From Lysobacterales bacterium (GTDB lineage Bacteria > Pseudomonadota > Gammaproteobacteria > Xanthomonadales > Ahniellaceae), in assembly GCA_016703225.1 (NCBI GenBank), contig JADJCM010000001.1, positions 124,001 to 188,000 of the forward strand: a DNA stretch of 64,000 nt, written 5' to 3'. Below, piece after piece: positions 35,191-43,814 of this stretch. Position numbers and translations under genes: made by a program. Numbering within the stretch: position 1 is the first letter of the stretch; each line of letters opens with the position of its first letter. A model generated the notes under the pieces. The model saw nothing but the letters and a program-made list of their open reading frames with translations, was not told the origin of the DNA and ran no database searches.

Positions 35191-35536
35191 GGTGGCCTCC
35201 GCTGTGTTGATGTTGGAGGTAACGACGTTGGGCGCCAAAGCCGTGCATGCCTTTCCTGGAACGGCGGATGCACCGCGCAATTCCGGCATCGCGGCGGCGT
35301 CCACCGGCACTGCTCGATGGCGCATCGCACGTGGTGCGCATTGCGTCGATCGATTCTGCCTGCACGGAAATCGGGGCCTTGCGCGTTCTGGGATTTCGGC
35401 GCACCCGAACCGAGGGCGCCTGCCCACAGCCGACAACGCAATGGTCGGCGTGGGTCTACATCGGTCGATCTGGTTTGCGGATGGCCTCGACCGGCACCGC
35501 AGATCACTCTTCACCCCCCACATCGAGGACGAGAAC
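35191..35536. promoter_or_regulatory. Divergent promoter region (346 bases)
   Basis: It separates the reverse-strand pectate-lyase operon from the small-protein/metalloprotease pair. No gene is evident. It is visibly less GC-rich than its surroundings and ends with GAGGACGAGAAC before the forward ATG. It probably holds both promoters; I see no clear operator. Confidence 0.45.
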
Positions 35537-35974
35537 ATGACAAAGCAGAACCACTTGTGTTGGACACTGGCGGGCTGGCTCGCTCTAGGCTTGTTGCCCT
35601 GCGACCGCGCATTCGCCGCGAGCGGCGACGACGACTTTGCTGCGGAGCTACTGGCTACCCAGAAGGGCTACGTCTACGAGGACCCGAAGAGCGGCGCACT
35701 CTCGCTGCACCCCATGACGCCGGAGCAGCAAGCGATCAGCCCCACGGTCTACGCGATGCTCAAGGCGGAGACCCCCTACCTGCCATTGCGCGTACTGCCC
35801 AAGGGTGAAATCACCATCCTCTTGGATGATCGCTACCAAGAGAACATGTCGGTGACCACGCAGCCGGACGGGACGCAGGTTCAAGCCTGCGGAACCCACG
35901 CCCATCAAGACGCGGCAACGGGCACTGCAAGTGGCGGCAAGTCGAAGCGCGCCAACCTGACCAAAGCACAATAA
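35537..35974 (+). CDS. Small exported protein paired with metalloprotease (cassette copy 2)
   Basis: A 145-residue protein with signal peptide (MTKQNHLCWTLAGWLALGLL ... AFAA). The mature part shares the block order of the product of 23461-23922: DPKSGALSLHPMTPEQQ (copy 1: DPETGALSSTPVTAEQQ), a central LPKGEITILLDDRY, then QPDGTQVQACGTHAHQ (copy 1: AADGSIQTECNDVEAHA). The Cys and His residues near the end are the most conserved polar positions. The tail differs (Lys/Ser/Thr-rich instead of Ala/Pro). It lies 13 bases upstream of the metalloprotease gene, so the pair is kept together although the two loci are 11 kb apart. Function unknown; a helper or inhibitor of the protease is the simplest reading. 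Confidence 0.78.
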   Translation: MTKQNHLCWTLAGWLALGLLPCDRAFAASGDDDFAAELLATQKGYVYEDPKSGALSLHPMTPEQQAISPTVYAMLKAETPYLPLRVLPKGEITILLDDRYQENMSVTTQPDGTQVQACGTHAHQDAATGTASGGKSKRANLTKAQ

Positions 35975-35987
35975 GGGTACCGTTCAC

Positions 35988-36959
35988 ATGAGCACTCACT
36001 TCCGCAACTGCGCACTTGCGACTCTCCTTTCCCTGAGCCTCTCGGCGCAGGCAGCCACGATCACGATCGTCAACAACGATGGACCCGATGAGGGATTCAA
36101 CGACCCCACCCCGGTGATGTCGGTCGGCGGCAATCCGGGCACGACGCTGGGACAACAGCGACTCCTCGTTTTCCAGCGCGCAGCAGATATCTGGGGCGCA
36201 CGCCTGCAAAGCGACGTCGAGATCCGCGTGCAAGCAAACTTCGATTCCCTAACGTGCTCCGCGAGCAGCGCGACGCTGGGTAGCGCGGGGCCAACCACCA
36301 CCCATGTCGTCGCGAGCGAAAGCCCCTACTTGTTACCCGCAGCCTTGGCCAATGCGCGAACGCGCAGAGATCTGAACGGCGGGCGTGCCGAGATCGTTGC
36401 GAGATTCAATTCCGACATCGACCAGGGATGCCTGGCCCCGGGCCGCGAATGGTGGTACGGATTCAACCGAGCGGCGGGAGGCGACCGCCGATTTGCCCTG
36501 CTGCCTGTCGTGCTGCACGAACTGGCACATGGACTGGGATTCACCGCAATGATCGATTTCCGCACGTCGCGTTTCCCCATGAACGTGCCTTCGCAATTCG
36601 GCGCATTGATACTCGATCTCGGGGCTGCGCAGTGGTTTGCGTACATGAGCCCGAGTGAAATCACAGCAGCCAGCACGAATGACCCGAACCTGGTCTGGGT
36701 CGGACTCAACGTGCGCCTCCAGTTCGAGGACTTGCTCCAAACGAATCCCGCGACGGGATTGCCATGGGGAACCACGTCTCGCCTGGTGCGTCTGCACGCA
36801 CCTGCAGGGCTTGCGCCGGGATCATCGGTTTCCCATTTCAGCACTGCTGCTCGCCCCGACCTGCTGATGGAGCCCGTGATAACGCCGGGCTTGTTCGATC
36901 AGCTTGACCTGACACCGGCGCTCCTCCAAGACATCGGTTGGGACTTGATGGGGCCGTAG
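35988..36959 (+). CDS. Secreted zinc metalloprotease without PA domain (cassette copy 2)
   Basis: A 323-residue exported protease homologous to the product of 23919-25367. Shared features are the signal peptide ending QAA, mature start TITIVNNDGPDEGFNDPTPV, EIRVQA-F-LTCS--SATLGSAG, the zinc site HELAHGLGF (His177, Glu178, His181), NDPNLVW-G-NV, SSVSHFS and LLQDIGWDL. It lacks the ~130-residue PA domain, and it ends at WDLMGP with no DGFE tail, making it a natural comparison for what those two parts do. The start at 35988 follows AAGGG. It is probably co-transcribed with the small gene before it. Lower GC and less biased codons than the neighbouring core genes suggest different recent history. 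Confidence 0.85.
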   Translation: MSTHFRNCALATLLSLSLSAQAATITIVNNDGPDEGFNDPTPVMSVGGNPGTTLGQQRLLVFQRAADIWGARLQSDVEIRVQANFDSLTCSASSATLGSAGPTTTHVVASESPYLLPAALANARTRRDLNGGRAEIVARFNSDIDQGCLAPGREWWYGFNRAAGGDRRFALLPVVLHELAHGLGFTAMIDFRTSRFPMNVPSQFGALILDLGAAQWFAYMSPSEITAASTNDPNLVWVGLNVRLQFEDLLQTNPATGLPWGTTSRLVRLHAPAGLAPGSSVSHFSTAARPDLLMEPVITPGLFDQLDLTPALLQDIGWDLMGP

Positions 36960-37252
36960 CGAACTTGGCGGAAAGTTGAAGAAGGCATCGCCTCCCGCCT
37001 TGAAGCCACCTGGACACGGCGCGAACTGCCGGAACTGCTGAAGACCAAGTGCCTTCGCGGTCTGAAGCCTCGGTCCACTCTCGCAGCTCATCGAATGGGT
37101 TGCGGCAACTCGCTCGAAGCGTCGACGTGGGGCCCTGGAGCAGCACTATCGCGGGGCGGTCGTGTGTCACGACCGCCCCCGGTAATCACCCAAGCGGCGG
37201 AACAACCGCTTCTGCATCCTGGATGCGCGCTCGCACGCAGGGGCCGCAACGG
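36960..37252. other. Convergent intergenic region (293 bases)
   Basis: It lies between the converging metalloprotease and beta-helix genes. Apart from the strong hairpin at 37153-37179 I see nothing coding or repeated in it. Confidence 0.5.
37153..37179. terminator. Perfect 12-bp hairpin, likely bidirectional terminator
   Basis: GGGGCGGTCGTG pairs with CACGACCGCCCC across a TGT loop, between two convergent genes. There is no long T-run on either side, so it may rely on the stem strength alone. Confidence 0.6.
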
Positions 37253-38878
37253 CTACAACTCGTGGGCGCCGCAATCGGGAGCCGGACCCCGCACGCGCGT
37301 CCTGCCCCAGCGGTCGAACACGCCCATCTCCTCCGTCGAAAGCACGGCCCCCGCATCCACGACGGGAGATGTGTTGAGGAGTCGGTAGTCTCCGTTGGCC
37401 GGGTCCACGAACAGAGGATTGGCGAGCACGCAGTTCGGGTGCAGTTCGACAGCCGGCACCGAACCGGGCGCGGGCCGAAAAAAGGCCGTGTTCGAGAGCA
37501 CATCGTCGATCGTCTGCGGACCGATCTCGGCTGCGTGCGTGATCAGATTGTTGCGCACGACATACAGCGGATACGCAATGCTGTCATGCAGGGTCGTCGC
37601 GACGCCGGTCATCAGAAGCGGCCTGCGCAGGTGGCGCACTACCGTATTGCCGATGAACTTGATCGTCGATTGAACGACCAGCGGGATTCCCTCTGGTGCG
37701 AGACCGGAGTGATAGAGCCTTGCCGCCGCGTTGGAGCCACCCCGCCCGTCAAAGAGATTGTTGCGCGCCAGCAAGCGGTCTTTGTGACGCGTCGTGAGCA
37801 TCAGGAGCTGCGCGTCCTGATCGTTGCCGCCCCACTCGTAGTTCCCAGCCAGCGTGTTGGCCTCGAACAGGATGTTCGCGCCAAAGTAGCCTTCGAGTTG
37901 GTTCTTCGGATCGGTGATCTCCGTTCCCGTGCCGTTGACCGTTGCAGAGAGCCCGACTCCATCGGGCCACTGCCAGCCGAAGCAGTAGTTGGACTCGAAC
38001 GTGGAGGACCGCACCACCAACCTGTGATCTGCCAGATACATTGGCTCGTGGGTGTCTGCGTCCAAGTACCGACCCTCATGCAGAAATGTCCTTGGAGGTG
38101 AGGCATCATCGATCACCAAATCGACACCCGCGCCGCGGCATTCGTTGGCCTTCACTCCCGGCGCACCCGGCGCATAACCGCCATTGGCGAACGCCGTCAC
38201 GCGGTTCAACGAAGCTTGCGTGTACGGCGAATAACTGGTGATGGCGATACCCACACCATGCGCTGACGCGGCGTTTGCGATCGCGTTGTATTGGGCAAGG
38301 ACCGTATCCAGTCCCAGCCGCGCGGACTGACGCAAGTGCGCGCTCATGCCGCCGCCCCGACCCGTCGATACCCATTGATCGGCGGTCACTGTGGCGACCT
38401 CGTTGTAAGAAAGCCACGTGTTGATCAGCGACATCTGCGACTGATTGTCCAGGTCGGCGTAGATACCGGCTCCTTCGCGCAGATCCCATCCGTCCATCAG
38501 CGCAATGTCCCGGAGCGTGAATCGCGCCAATCCGGACAAGCGCACACTGAGCACGCGACCGCCATCGGGCGGCGCCCGCCACTGCGTGTCGTAAGGAGCA
38601 CTGGAATTGGTGGTTGGCGACCAGCCACCGGCGATGGTCAAGTCGCCCGCACTGAACTCGAGACTCAGACTCTCCCGGTGAACGCCCCGTTCCAGAAAGA
38701 TGATGTTCTGGCTTGCGATACAACCGCCGATCGCCCGCAGCGCCTCGTTCATGGTTCGAAAACGCCCGTGCGGCCCTACCGTGTGCAGGCCCACACCCGG
38801 TGGACACACGATCGCCCACGCAGGGCAGACGACGCTGATGAGAATGGCGCTGACGAGCCATCTGGTTCGTGCATTCAT
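37253..38878 (-). CDS. Secreted beta-helix protein (choice-of-anchor-Q-like end)
   Basis: A 541-residue exported protein with signal peptide (MNARTRWLVSAILISVVCPAWA). It begins with the NEALRAIGGC...NIIFLERGVHRESL segment typical of polymorphic beta-helix proteins. Coils such as LTIAGGWSPTTN, ARFTLRDIALMDGWD, SQMSLINTWLSYNEVA, HRLVVRSSTFESNYC and STIKFIGNTVVRHL follow, and it closes with NTSPVVDAGAVL ... DCGAHEL. Unlike the other helix proteins nearby it has no DGFE tail. The start at 38878 follows GGAG and gives a clean signal; the frame stays open upstream in Cys-rich sequence that I regard as non-coding. Ligand or substrate unknown. Confidence 0.82.
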   Translation of the reverse strand: MNARTRWLVSAILISVVCPAWAIVCPPGVGLHTVGPHGRFRTMNEALRAIGGCIASQNIIFLERGVHRESLSLEFSAGDLTIAGGWSPTTNSSAPYDTQWRAPPDGGRVLSVRLSGLARFTLRDIALMDGWDLREGAGIYADLDNQSQMSLINTWLSYNEVATVTADQWVSTGRGGGMSAHLRQSARLGLDTVLAQYNAIANAASAHGVGIAITSYSPYTQASLNRVTAFANGGYAPGAPGVKANECRGAGVDLVIDDASPPRTFLHEGRYLDADTHEPMYLADHRLVVRSSTFESNYCFGWQWPDGVGLSATVNGTGTEITDPKNQLEGYFGANILFEANTLAGNYEWGGNDQDAQLLMLTTRHKDRLLARNNLFDGRGGSNAAARLYHSGLAPEGIPLVVQSTIKFIGNTVVRHLRRPLLMTGVATTLHDSIAYPLYVVRNNLITHAAEIGPQTIDDVLSNTAFFRPAPGSVPAVELHPNCVLANPLFVDPANGDYRLLNTSPVVDAGAVLSTEEMGVFDRWGRTRVRGPAPDCGAHEL

Positions 38879-39196
38879 GGCGTTCTCCACTTCGGCAAAG
38901 CAAACCGCGACCTGACCCGCATTCGTCCCCGCAGGGCGCCCGACTTGGTCCACAGTCGGAAGCGGTTCCCTGTTGCAGCCCCAGGCGCACCCGTCGCGGA
39001 CGCATCCCTTGGCAACGCAACTGGCAATGCAGCGCATTTGTCGCCAGTAACGGAACTTGGTCGGGAATCCGTGCATGGTCGTCGCGATGCACGCAACTCG
39101 CCTTGCCTTTCGGCGCCCGTCAACCGGGATGCATCAGTTCACGAGAGAAAGGGGCGCGCGGACCCGGGAGGGGCCGAGCACCGCCGACCATGCCTG
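38879..39196. other. Gene-free region upstream of the beta-helix gene (318 bases)
   Basis: It lies between the beta-helix gene and the end of pmbA, both on the reverse strand. An open frame crosses it but lacks a ribosome site and sensible composition. It presumably holds the beta-helix gene promoter. No repeat was seen. Confidence 0.4.
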
Positions 39197-40552
39197 TTAC
39201 TCGCCCGCCACGGTCATGCGCTCGATCAGGATCGATCCGGTGAGGATCGGTCCGCGCCGGTCGATATCGGAACCGACGGCGACCACGCGCCGGAACATCT
39301 CGCGCAGGTTGCCGGCGATGGTGACCTCGTCCACCGGATAGGCGATGGCGCCGTGCTCGACCCAGAAGCCGGCGGCACCGCGCGAGTAGTCGCCGGTCAC
39401 GGTGTTGACGCCCTGGCCCATCAGTTCGGTGACCAGCAGGCCGGTGTCGAGGCGACGCAGCAGATCGGCGAAGTCGCCGGCGTTCGCCGGCACCACCAGG
39501 TTGTGGATGCCGCCGGCGTTGCCGGTGCTTTCAAGCCCGAGCTTGCGCGCCGAATACGAGCCGAGGATGTAGCGCGCGAGCACGCCGTCGCGCACCAGAT
39601 CCGAATCGACGGTGGCCACGCCTTCGCCGTCGAAGGCACCGGAACCGGCGCCGCGTTTCAGGTGCGGCCGTTCGAGAATCGAGAACCAGTCCGGAAACAA
39701 CCGCTCGCCGACGCTGTCGAGCAGGAACGACGCACGCCGATACAGGGCGCCACCGCTGACGGCGCCGACCAGATGTCCGATCAGCGAGCGCGCGAGTTCG
39801 GGTGCGAACAGCACCGGACAGGTGCGCGTCCCGAGCTTGCGTGGATTCAGCCGCGCCAGCGTGCGCTCGGCGGCGCGACGGCCGACCGCCTCCGCGGTCT
39901 CCAGGTCCTCGCGCGCGACGGCGGTGGTGTACCAATAATCGCGCTGCATGGCCTGGCCGTCCTCGCCGAGCAGCGAGCACGAAATCGAATGCCGGGTGCC
40001 GGACTCGCGCCCGAGGAAGCCGTGGCTGTTCGCATAGACCGCAACGCTGCTGCTGGTCGAGACGCTGGCACCGTCGGAATTGTGCAGGCGCGCATCGAGC
40101 GCGCGTCCGGCGGCTTCGGCGGCGATGCCGAGCTCGATCGCATGGTTCGCGTCCAGCTCCCACGGGTGCCAATGGTCGAGATCGGGAAAGAACGTGGCCA
40201 TGCGCGCGGCATCGGCGAGCCCGGCGCAGGGATCTTCCTCGGTGTGACGGGCGATCGCGCAGGCCTGTTCGATCGAGGTGGCGATCGAGGCCGCTTGCAC
40301 GTCGGCGGTGCTGGCCGAGCCCTTGCGCCCGCCGAAATACACGGTGATCGCCACGCCGCGGTCGCGACTGTGCTCGACCGTCTCGACCTCGCCCATGCGC
40401 ACGTTGACATCGAGCCCGGCGTCGAGGTTCAGGCTCACCTCGGCCTGCGAAGCACCGAGCTTGCGGCAACGCGCGAGCACATCCTCGGCCAGGTTGGCGA
40501 GTTCGTCGAGGGATCGCTCGGGCGATGCGGGGCGGGAGAGTTCAGCGCTCAC
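39197..40552 (-). CDS. pmbA: TldE/PmbA, non-catalytic subunit of the TldD/E metalloprotease
   Basis: A 451-residue protein of the TldD/PmbA family, which forms with TldD a heterodimeric zinc protease that degrades unfolded peptides and matures some ribosomal peptides (microcin B17 in E. coli). It shows the family segments GVAITVYFGGRKGSASTAD, SCSLLGEDG-AMQRDYWYT, VLFAPELARSLIGHLVGAVSGG, FDGEGVATVDSDLVRDGVLARY and ELMGQGVNTVTGDYSRGAAGFWVE. It lacks the HExxxH zinc motif, as TldE proteins do. The GTG start is preceded by AAGGA six bases upstream. It is divergent from yjgA with a 38-base gap; tldD lies about 900 bases further along on the same strand as pmbA. Confidence 0.94.
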   Translation of the reverse strand: MSAELSRPASPERSLDELANLAEDVLARCRKLGASQAEVSLNLDAGLDVNVRMGEVETVEHSRDRGVAITVYFGGRKGSASTADVQAASIATSIEQACAIARHTEEDPCAGLADAARMATFFPDLDHWHPWELDANHAIELGIAAEAAGRALDARLHNSDGASVSTSSSVAVYANSHGFLGRESGTRHSISCSLLGEDGQAMQRDYWYTTAVAREDLETAEAVGRRAAERTLARLNPRKLGTRTCPVLFAPELARSLIGHLVGAVSGGALYRRASFLLDSVGERLFPDWFSILERPHLKRGAGSGAFDGEGVATVDSDLVRDGVLARYILGSYSARKLGLESTGNAGGIHNLVVPANAGDFADLLRRLDTGLLVTELMGQGVNTVTGDYSRGAAGFWVEHGAIAYPVDEVTIAGNLREMFRRVVAVGSDIDRRGPILTGSILIERMTVAGE

Positions 40553-40590
40553 GGGCTATCCTTGGTTCATTGAATGCGGGGTTCATCGCG

Positions 40591-41160
40591 ATGCACGACG
40601 AGAAGATCGACTGGGACGAGTACTACGGCGGGCCGAGCCGCAGCATGGAAAAGCGCGAAGCGCTGGACGTGCTCGCGCTGGCCAAGGAACTGGTCGCGCT
40701 GCCACCGCGCGAACTCGACCGCGTACCGCTTTCGGAAGCGTTGCGTGGCCACGTGCAAGAGGCGCAGCGCATCACCGCGCACGTCGCGCACAAGCGCCAG
40801 GTGCAATTCCTGGCCAAGCAGATGCGCAAGCACGACGAGGAACTGCCCGCCATTCGCACTGCGCTCGAAGCGCCCAAGGCCGAACGCCGCCGCGCCGCCT
40901 CCGCACTGCACCGCATCGAGGAATGGCGCGACAAGCTGCTTCGCGACGGCGACGACGCGATCAACGAACTGCTCGCCGCCCTGCCGAACGCCGACCGCCA
41001 GCAACTGCGCCAACTGCTGCGCACGGCCAAGGCCGAGGCCCTGGCCAACAAGCCGCCCGCCGCCGCGCGGCAACTGTTCCGCGCCATCCAGGCTGCCTAC
41101 GGCGAAGCGATCGAGCCGCGGGATCTGGACGACATCGCGGCGGGCAACGACACGCCTTGA
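40591..41160 (+). CDS. yjgA: DarP/YjgA, 50S ribosome assembly factor
   Basis: A 189-residue, highly charged helical protein (MHDEKIDWDEYYGGPSRSMEKREA ... IRTALEAPKAERRRAASALHRIEEWRDKLL ... LLRTAKAEALANKPPAAARQLFRAI) with the features of the YjgA/DarP family (older name DUF615). In E. coli it binds late precursors of the 50S subunit and promotes maturation of the peptidyl-transferase region. It is next to pmbA, divergently arranged, as in many gammaproteobacteria, which supports the call. ATG 40591 matches the family start; the frame is open upstream. Confidence 0.9.
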   Translation: MHDEKIDWDEYYGGPSRSMEKREALDVLALAKELVALPPRELDRVPLSEALRGHVQEAQRITAHVAHKRQVQFLAKQMRKHDEELPAIRTALEAPKAERRRAASALHRIEEWRDKLLRDGDDAINELLAALPNADRQQLRQLLRTAKAEALANKPPAAARQLFRAIQAAYGEAIEPRDLDDIAAGNDTP

Positions 41161-41193
41161 TCGCCGCGGTCGCGCGCGTTCAACCGATGCGCG

Positions 41194-41314
41194 CCCGCCC
41201 CTCTCCCTCGATGGGAGAGGGGTTGGGGAGAGGGTGAGTTCGCAGCGGTGTAGCCTCATCGCGCAGTCGCCCCCTCTCTCCCGGCCTCTCTCCCACGAGG
41301 GGAGAGAGGAGAAG
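41194..41314. repeat. CTCTCCC-type ~110-base intergenic element, copy 1
   Basis: Two hairpins, CCCCTCTCCCTCGATGGGAG plus AGGGG and CCCCCTCTCTCCCGGCCTCT...GAGAGAGG, flank a spacer that reads GAGGGTGAGTTCGCAGCGGT. The whole unit matches 54943-55050 in inverted orientation, including the spacer. It is non-coding and MITE-like in size. It lies between yjgA and tldD (convergent). Confidence 0.8.
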
Positions 41315-41351
41315 TGCAGTTGATGCAGTCGACCCACCCCAAAGCTCCGAC

Positions 41352-41412
41352 TAGCGACAGTGGGATTTTTGCCCACAGCGGGATCTGTGCCCACAGTGGG
41401 AGCGACGTCCAC
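41352..41412. repeat. Short tandem repeats of CCACAGTGGGA type
   Basis: About three imperfect units of ~18 bases follow one another: GACAGTGGGATTTTTGC, CCACAGCGGGATCTGTGC, CCACAGTGGGAGCGACG. The last leads into CGTCCACGTCGCGATG, a small palindrome. Together with the neighbouring element this fills the yjgA-tldD gap. Confidence 0.6.
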
Positions 41413-41431
41413 GTCGCGATGCTCTTGACCA

Positions 41432-42874
41432 TCAAACCCGCGTCCCGCCCACAGTCAGCGCATCGATCTTGAGCGTGGGCTGGCCGACGCCGACCGGTAC
41501 GCTCTGGCCGTCCTTGCCGCAGACGCCGACACCACTGTCGAGTTTCATGTCGTTGCCGACCATCGAGATGCGCTGCATGGCTTCGGGGCCGGAGCCGATC
41601 AGGGTTGCGCCCTTCACCGGTCGCGTGATCTTGCCGTGCTCGATCAGATACGCCTCGCTCGCCGAGAACACGAACTTGCCCGAGGTGATGTCGACCTGGC
41701 CGCCACCGAAGTTCGGCGCATACAGGCCACGCTCGACCGAGGCGATGATCTCGCCCGGATCGGACGTGCCGGCGAGCATGCAGGTGTTGGTCATGCGCGG
41801 CATCGGCAGCATCGCGAAGCTCTCGCGACGGCCATTGCCGGTCGGCGCCACGCCCATCAGCCCGGCGTTCAACTTGTCCTGCAGGTAGCCCTTGAGCACG
41901 CCGTTCTCGATCAGCGTCGTGCACTGCGTCGGCGTGCCCTCGTCGTCGATGTTCAAAGAACCGCGACGACCGGCCAGGGTGCCGTCATCGACCACGGTCA
42001 CCAGTGGCGACGCCACGCGCTCGCCGACGCGCCCGGCATAGGCCGACAGGCCCTTGCGATTGAAGTCGCCCTCGAGCCCATGGCCGACTGCTTCGTGCAG
42101 CAACACCCCCGGCCAGCCCGGACCAAGCACCACCGGCATCTCGCCGGCCGGCGCATCGACCGCTTCCAGATTCACCAGCGCACCACGTACCGCTTCGCGC
42201 GCCTGCATCTGCGGGAAATCGCCGCCCAGCAGCTCGGCGTAACTGAAACGTCCGCCCCCGCCAGCGTTGCCGGATTCGCGACGACCGTTGTGTTCGACGA
42301 TCACGTTGACGTTGAAGCGCACCAGCGGCCGCACATCGGCGGCGAGGGTGCCGTCGCTGTGCGCCACCAGCACCGTTTCCAGCGCCGCCGACAGGCTGCA
42401 CACCACTTGCTTCACGCGCGGATCGAGCGAACGCGTGTAGGCGTCGATCTCACGCAGCAGCGCCACCTTGCGCTCCACCGGCACCGAGTCGATCGGATCT
42501 GCGGGCGCATACAGCGCATGTCCGCGCACCTGCGTCAGCGAACGATCGGTCCCGTCCTGTCCGGCACGGGCGATTGCGCGCGCCGACGCGGCGGCTTCAA
42601 GCAGTGCCGGCAACACGATTTCGTCGGAATAGGCAAAGCCGGTCTTCTCGCCACTGACCGCGCGCACGCCGACACCCTGCTCGATGTTGTGCGAACCCTC
42701 CTTGACGATGCCGTCTTCCAGCACCCAGCTCTCGTGGCGCGAATGCTGGAAGTACAGATCGGCGGCGTCGATGCCAGGCGACATCAGGCGCGAGAACACG
42801 CGGCCGAGCTGGTCGGCGGACAAGCCGCCAGGCGCGAGCAGGCGCGATTCGGCGAGGGCAAGGCTGTTCGGCAT
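41432..42874 (-). CDS. tldD: TldD, catalytic subunit of the TldD/E metalloprotease
   Basis: A 480-residue protein carrying the HExxxH zinc motif in HEAVGHGLEGD (about two-thirds along) and the family segments LYFQHSRHESWVLEDGIVKEGS, VGVRAVSGEKTGFAYSDE, GPGWPGVLLHEAVGHG, NIDDEGTP and MGNTC-like MTNTCMLAGTSDPGEI, with a third zinc ligand Cys in this type. It partners with PmbA (39197-40552). The start at 42874 has AAGGA seven bases upstream and matches the family N-terminus; the frame runs on to 42928. It is divergent from pyrF. No ribosomal-peptide precursor was seen nearby, so a general proteolytic role is more likely than toxin maturation. Confidence 0.95.
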   Translation of the reverse strand: MPNSLALAESRLLAPGGLSADQLGRVFSRLMSPGIDAADLYFQHSRHESWVLEDGIVKEGSHNIEQGVGVRAVSGEKTGFAYSDEIVLPALLEAAASARAIARAGQDGTDRSLTQVRGHALYAPADPIDSVPVERKVALLREIDAYTRSLDPRVKQVVCSLSAALETVLVAHSDGTLAADVRPLVRFNVNVIVEHNGRRESGNAGGGGRFSYAELLGGDFPQMQAREAVRGALVNLEAVDAPAGEMPVVLGPGWPGVLLHEAVGHGLEGDFNRKGLSAYAGRVGERVASPLVTVVDDGTLAGRRGSLNIDDEGTPTQCTTLIENGVLKGYLQDKLNAGLMGVAPTGNGRRESFAMLPMPRMTNTCMLAGTSDPGEIIASVERGLYAPNFGGGQVDITSGKFVFSASEAYLIEHGKITRPVKGATLIGSGPEAMQRISMVGNDMKLDSGVGVCGKDGQSVPVGVGQPTLKIDALTVGGTRV

Positions 42875-42986
42875 GCGACGTCCTTCGAAACCAGAAGCCC
42901 GACATGGTGCCACGCGCCCGCGATTCAACCGCGCGAAACGGCGATAATGCCGCGCTTCCCGCCCCTGCCCTGGTCTGCGTTCGCCG

Positions 42987-43814
42987 ATGAACTTCCGTCA
43001 ACAGCTCGAATCGCGCTGGCGCGATGCCGACACCCTGCTCTGCGTCGGACTCGATCCTGACCCGCGGCGCCTGCCGCGCGCGTTGCGCGACGCGCCGGAC
43101 GCGGTGCTGCGCTTCTGCACCGCGATCGTCGATGCCACCGCCGATCTCGCCTGCGCGTTCAAGCCGCAGATCGCCTACTTCCATGCCGCCCGCGCCGAAG
43201 ACCAACTGGAACGCCTGATCGCGCACATCCACGGCCGCCATCCCGGCATCCCGGTGATCCTAGACGCCAAGCGCGGCGATATCGGCGCCACCGCCGAGCA
43301 ATACGCGCGTGAGGCCTTCGAGCGCTACAACGCCGACGCGCTGACGGTGAATCCGTACATGGGCCTCGACTCGATCGAACCCTATCTCGCCTATCCGGAG
43401 CGCGGCCTGATCGTGCTCTGCCGCACCAGCAACCCCGGCGGTTCCGACCTGCAGGGTCTCGAACTTTCGAACGGCCGGCGCCTCTATGAGCACGTCGCCG
43501 AACTCGTCGCCGGCCCCTGGAACCGCCACGGCCAGAACGCGCTGGTGGTCGGCGCCACCTTTCCCGAGGAACTGGCCCGCGTGCGCGCCTTGGTCGGCGA
43601 CCTGCCCCTGCTCGTCCCCGGCATCGGCGCGCAGGGCGGCGACATCGACGCGACCGTGCGCGCCGGCGCCACCGCTGCCGGCGGCCTGATGATCAACTCC
43701 TCGCGCGCCATTCTCTACGCCAGCGAAGGACTCGACTTCGCCGAGGCCGCGCGCCGCGTGGCGCTCGATACCCGCAACGCCGTCCGCCAGGAGCTGAAGG
43801 AACCGCACCGATGA
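42987..43814 (+). CDS. pyrF: Orotidine 5-phosphate decarboxylase (type 2)
   Basis: Final step of UMP synthesis: decarboxylation of OMP. The 275-residue protein belongs to the longer type-2 class, with LCVGLDPDPRRLP at the N-terminus, the catalytic DAKRGDIGATAEQYA (Asp-Lys...Asp network), LTVNPYMGLDSIEPY and the phosphate-binding LLVPGIGAQGGD and SSRAILYAS. A GATAAT promoter-like hexamer lies about 40 bases upstream. The next gene starts inside its stop codon (ATGA at 43811), giving translational coupling with a DUF922 protein that has no obvious link to pyrimidines. Confidence 0.95.
   Translation: MNFRQQLESRWRDADTLLCVGLDPDPRRLPRALRDAPDAVLRFCTAIVDATADLACAFKPQIAYFHAARAEDQLERLIAHIHGRHPGIPVILDAKRGDIGATAEQYAREAFERYNADALTVNPYMGLDSIEPYLAYPERGLIVLCRTSNPGGSDLQGLELSNGRRLYEHVAELVAGPWNRHGQNALVVGATFPEELARVRALVGDLPLLVPGIGAQGGDIDATVRAGATAAGGLMINSSRAILYASEGLDFAEAARRVALDTRNAVRQELKEPHR

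Noticed and set aside
38879..39076. Upstream extension of the beta-helix gene to 39076
   Set aside because: The Cys-rich extension has no signal character, while the start at 38878 has GGAG and a clean signal peptide.
38291..40573. Forward open frame of 760 codons opposite the beta-helix and pmbA genes
   Set aside because: The antisense shadow of pmbA; no ribosome site or domain.
39197..42874. pmbA/tldD considered as part of a ribosomal-peptide (microcin-like) cluster
   Set aside because: No precursor peptide, cyclase or export genes nearby; both are widespread core genes.
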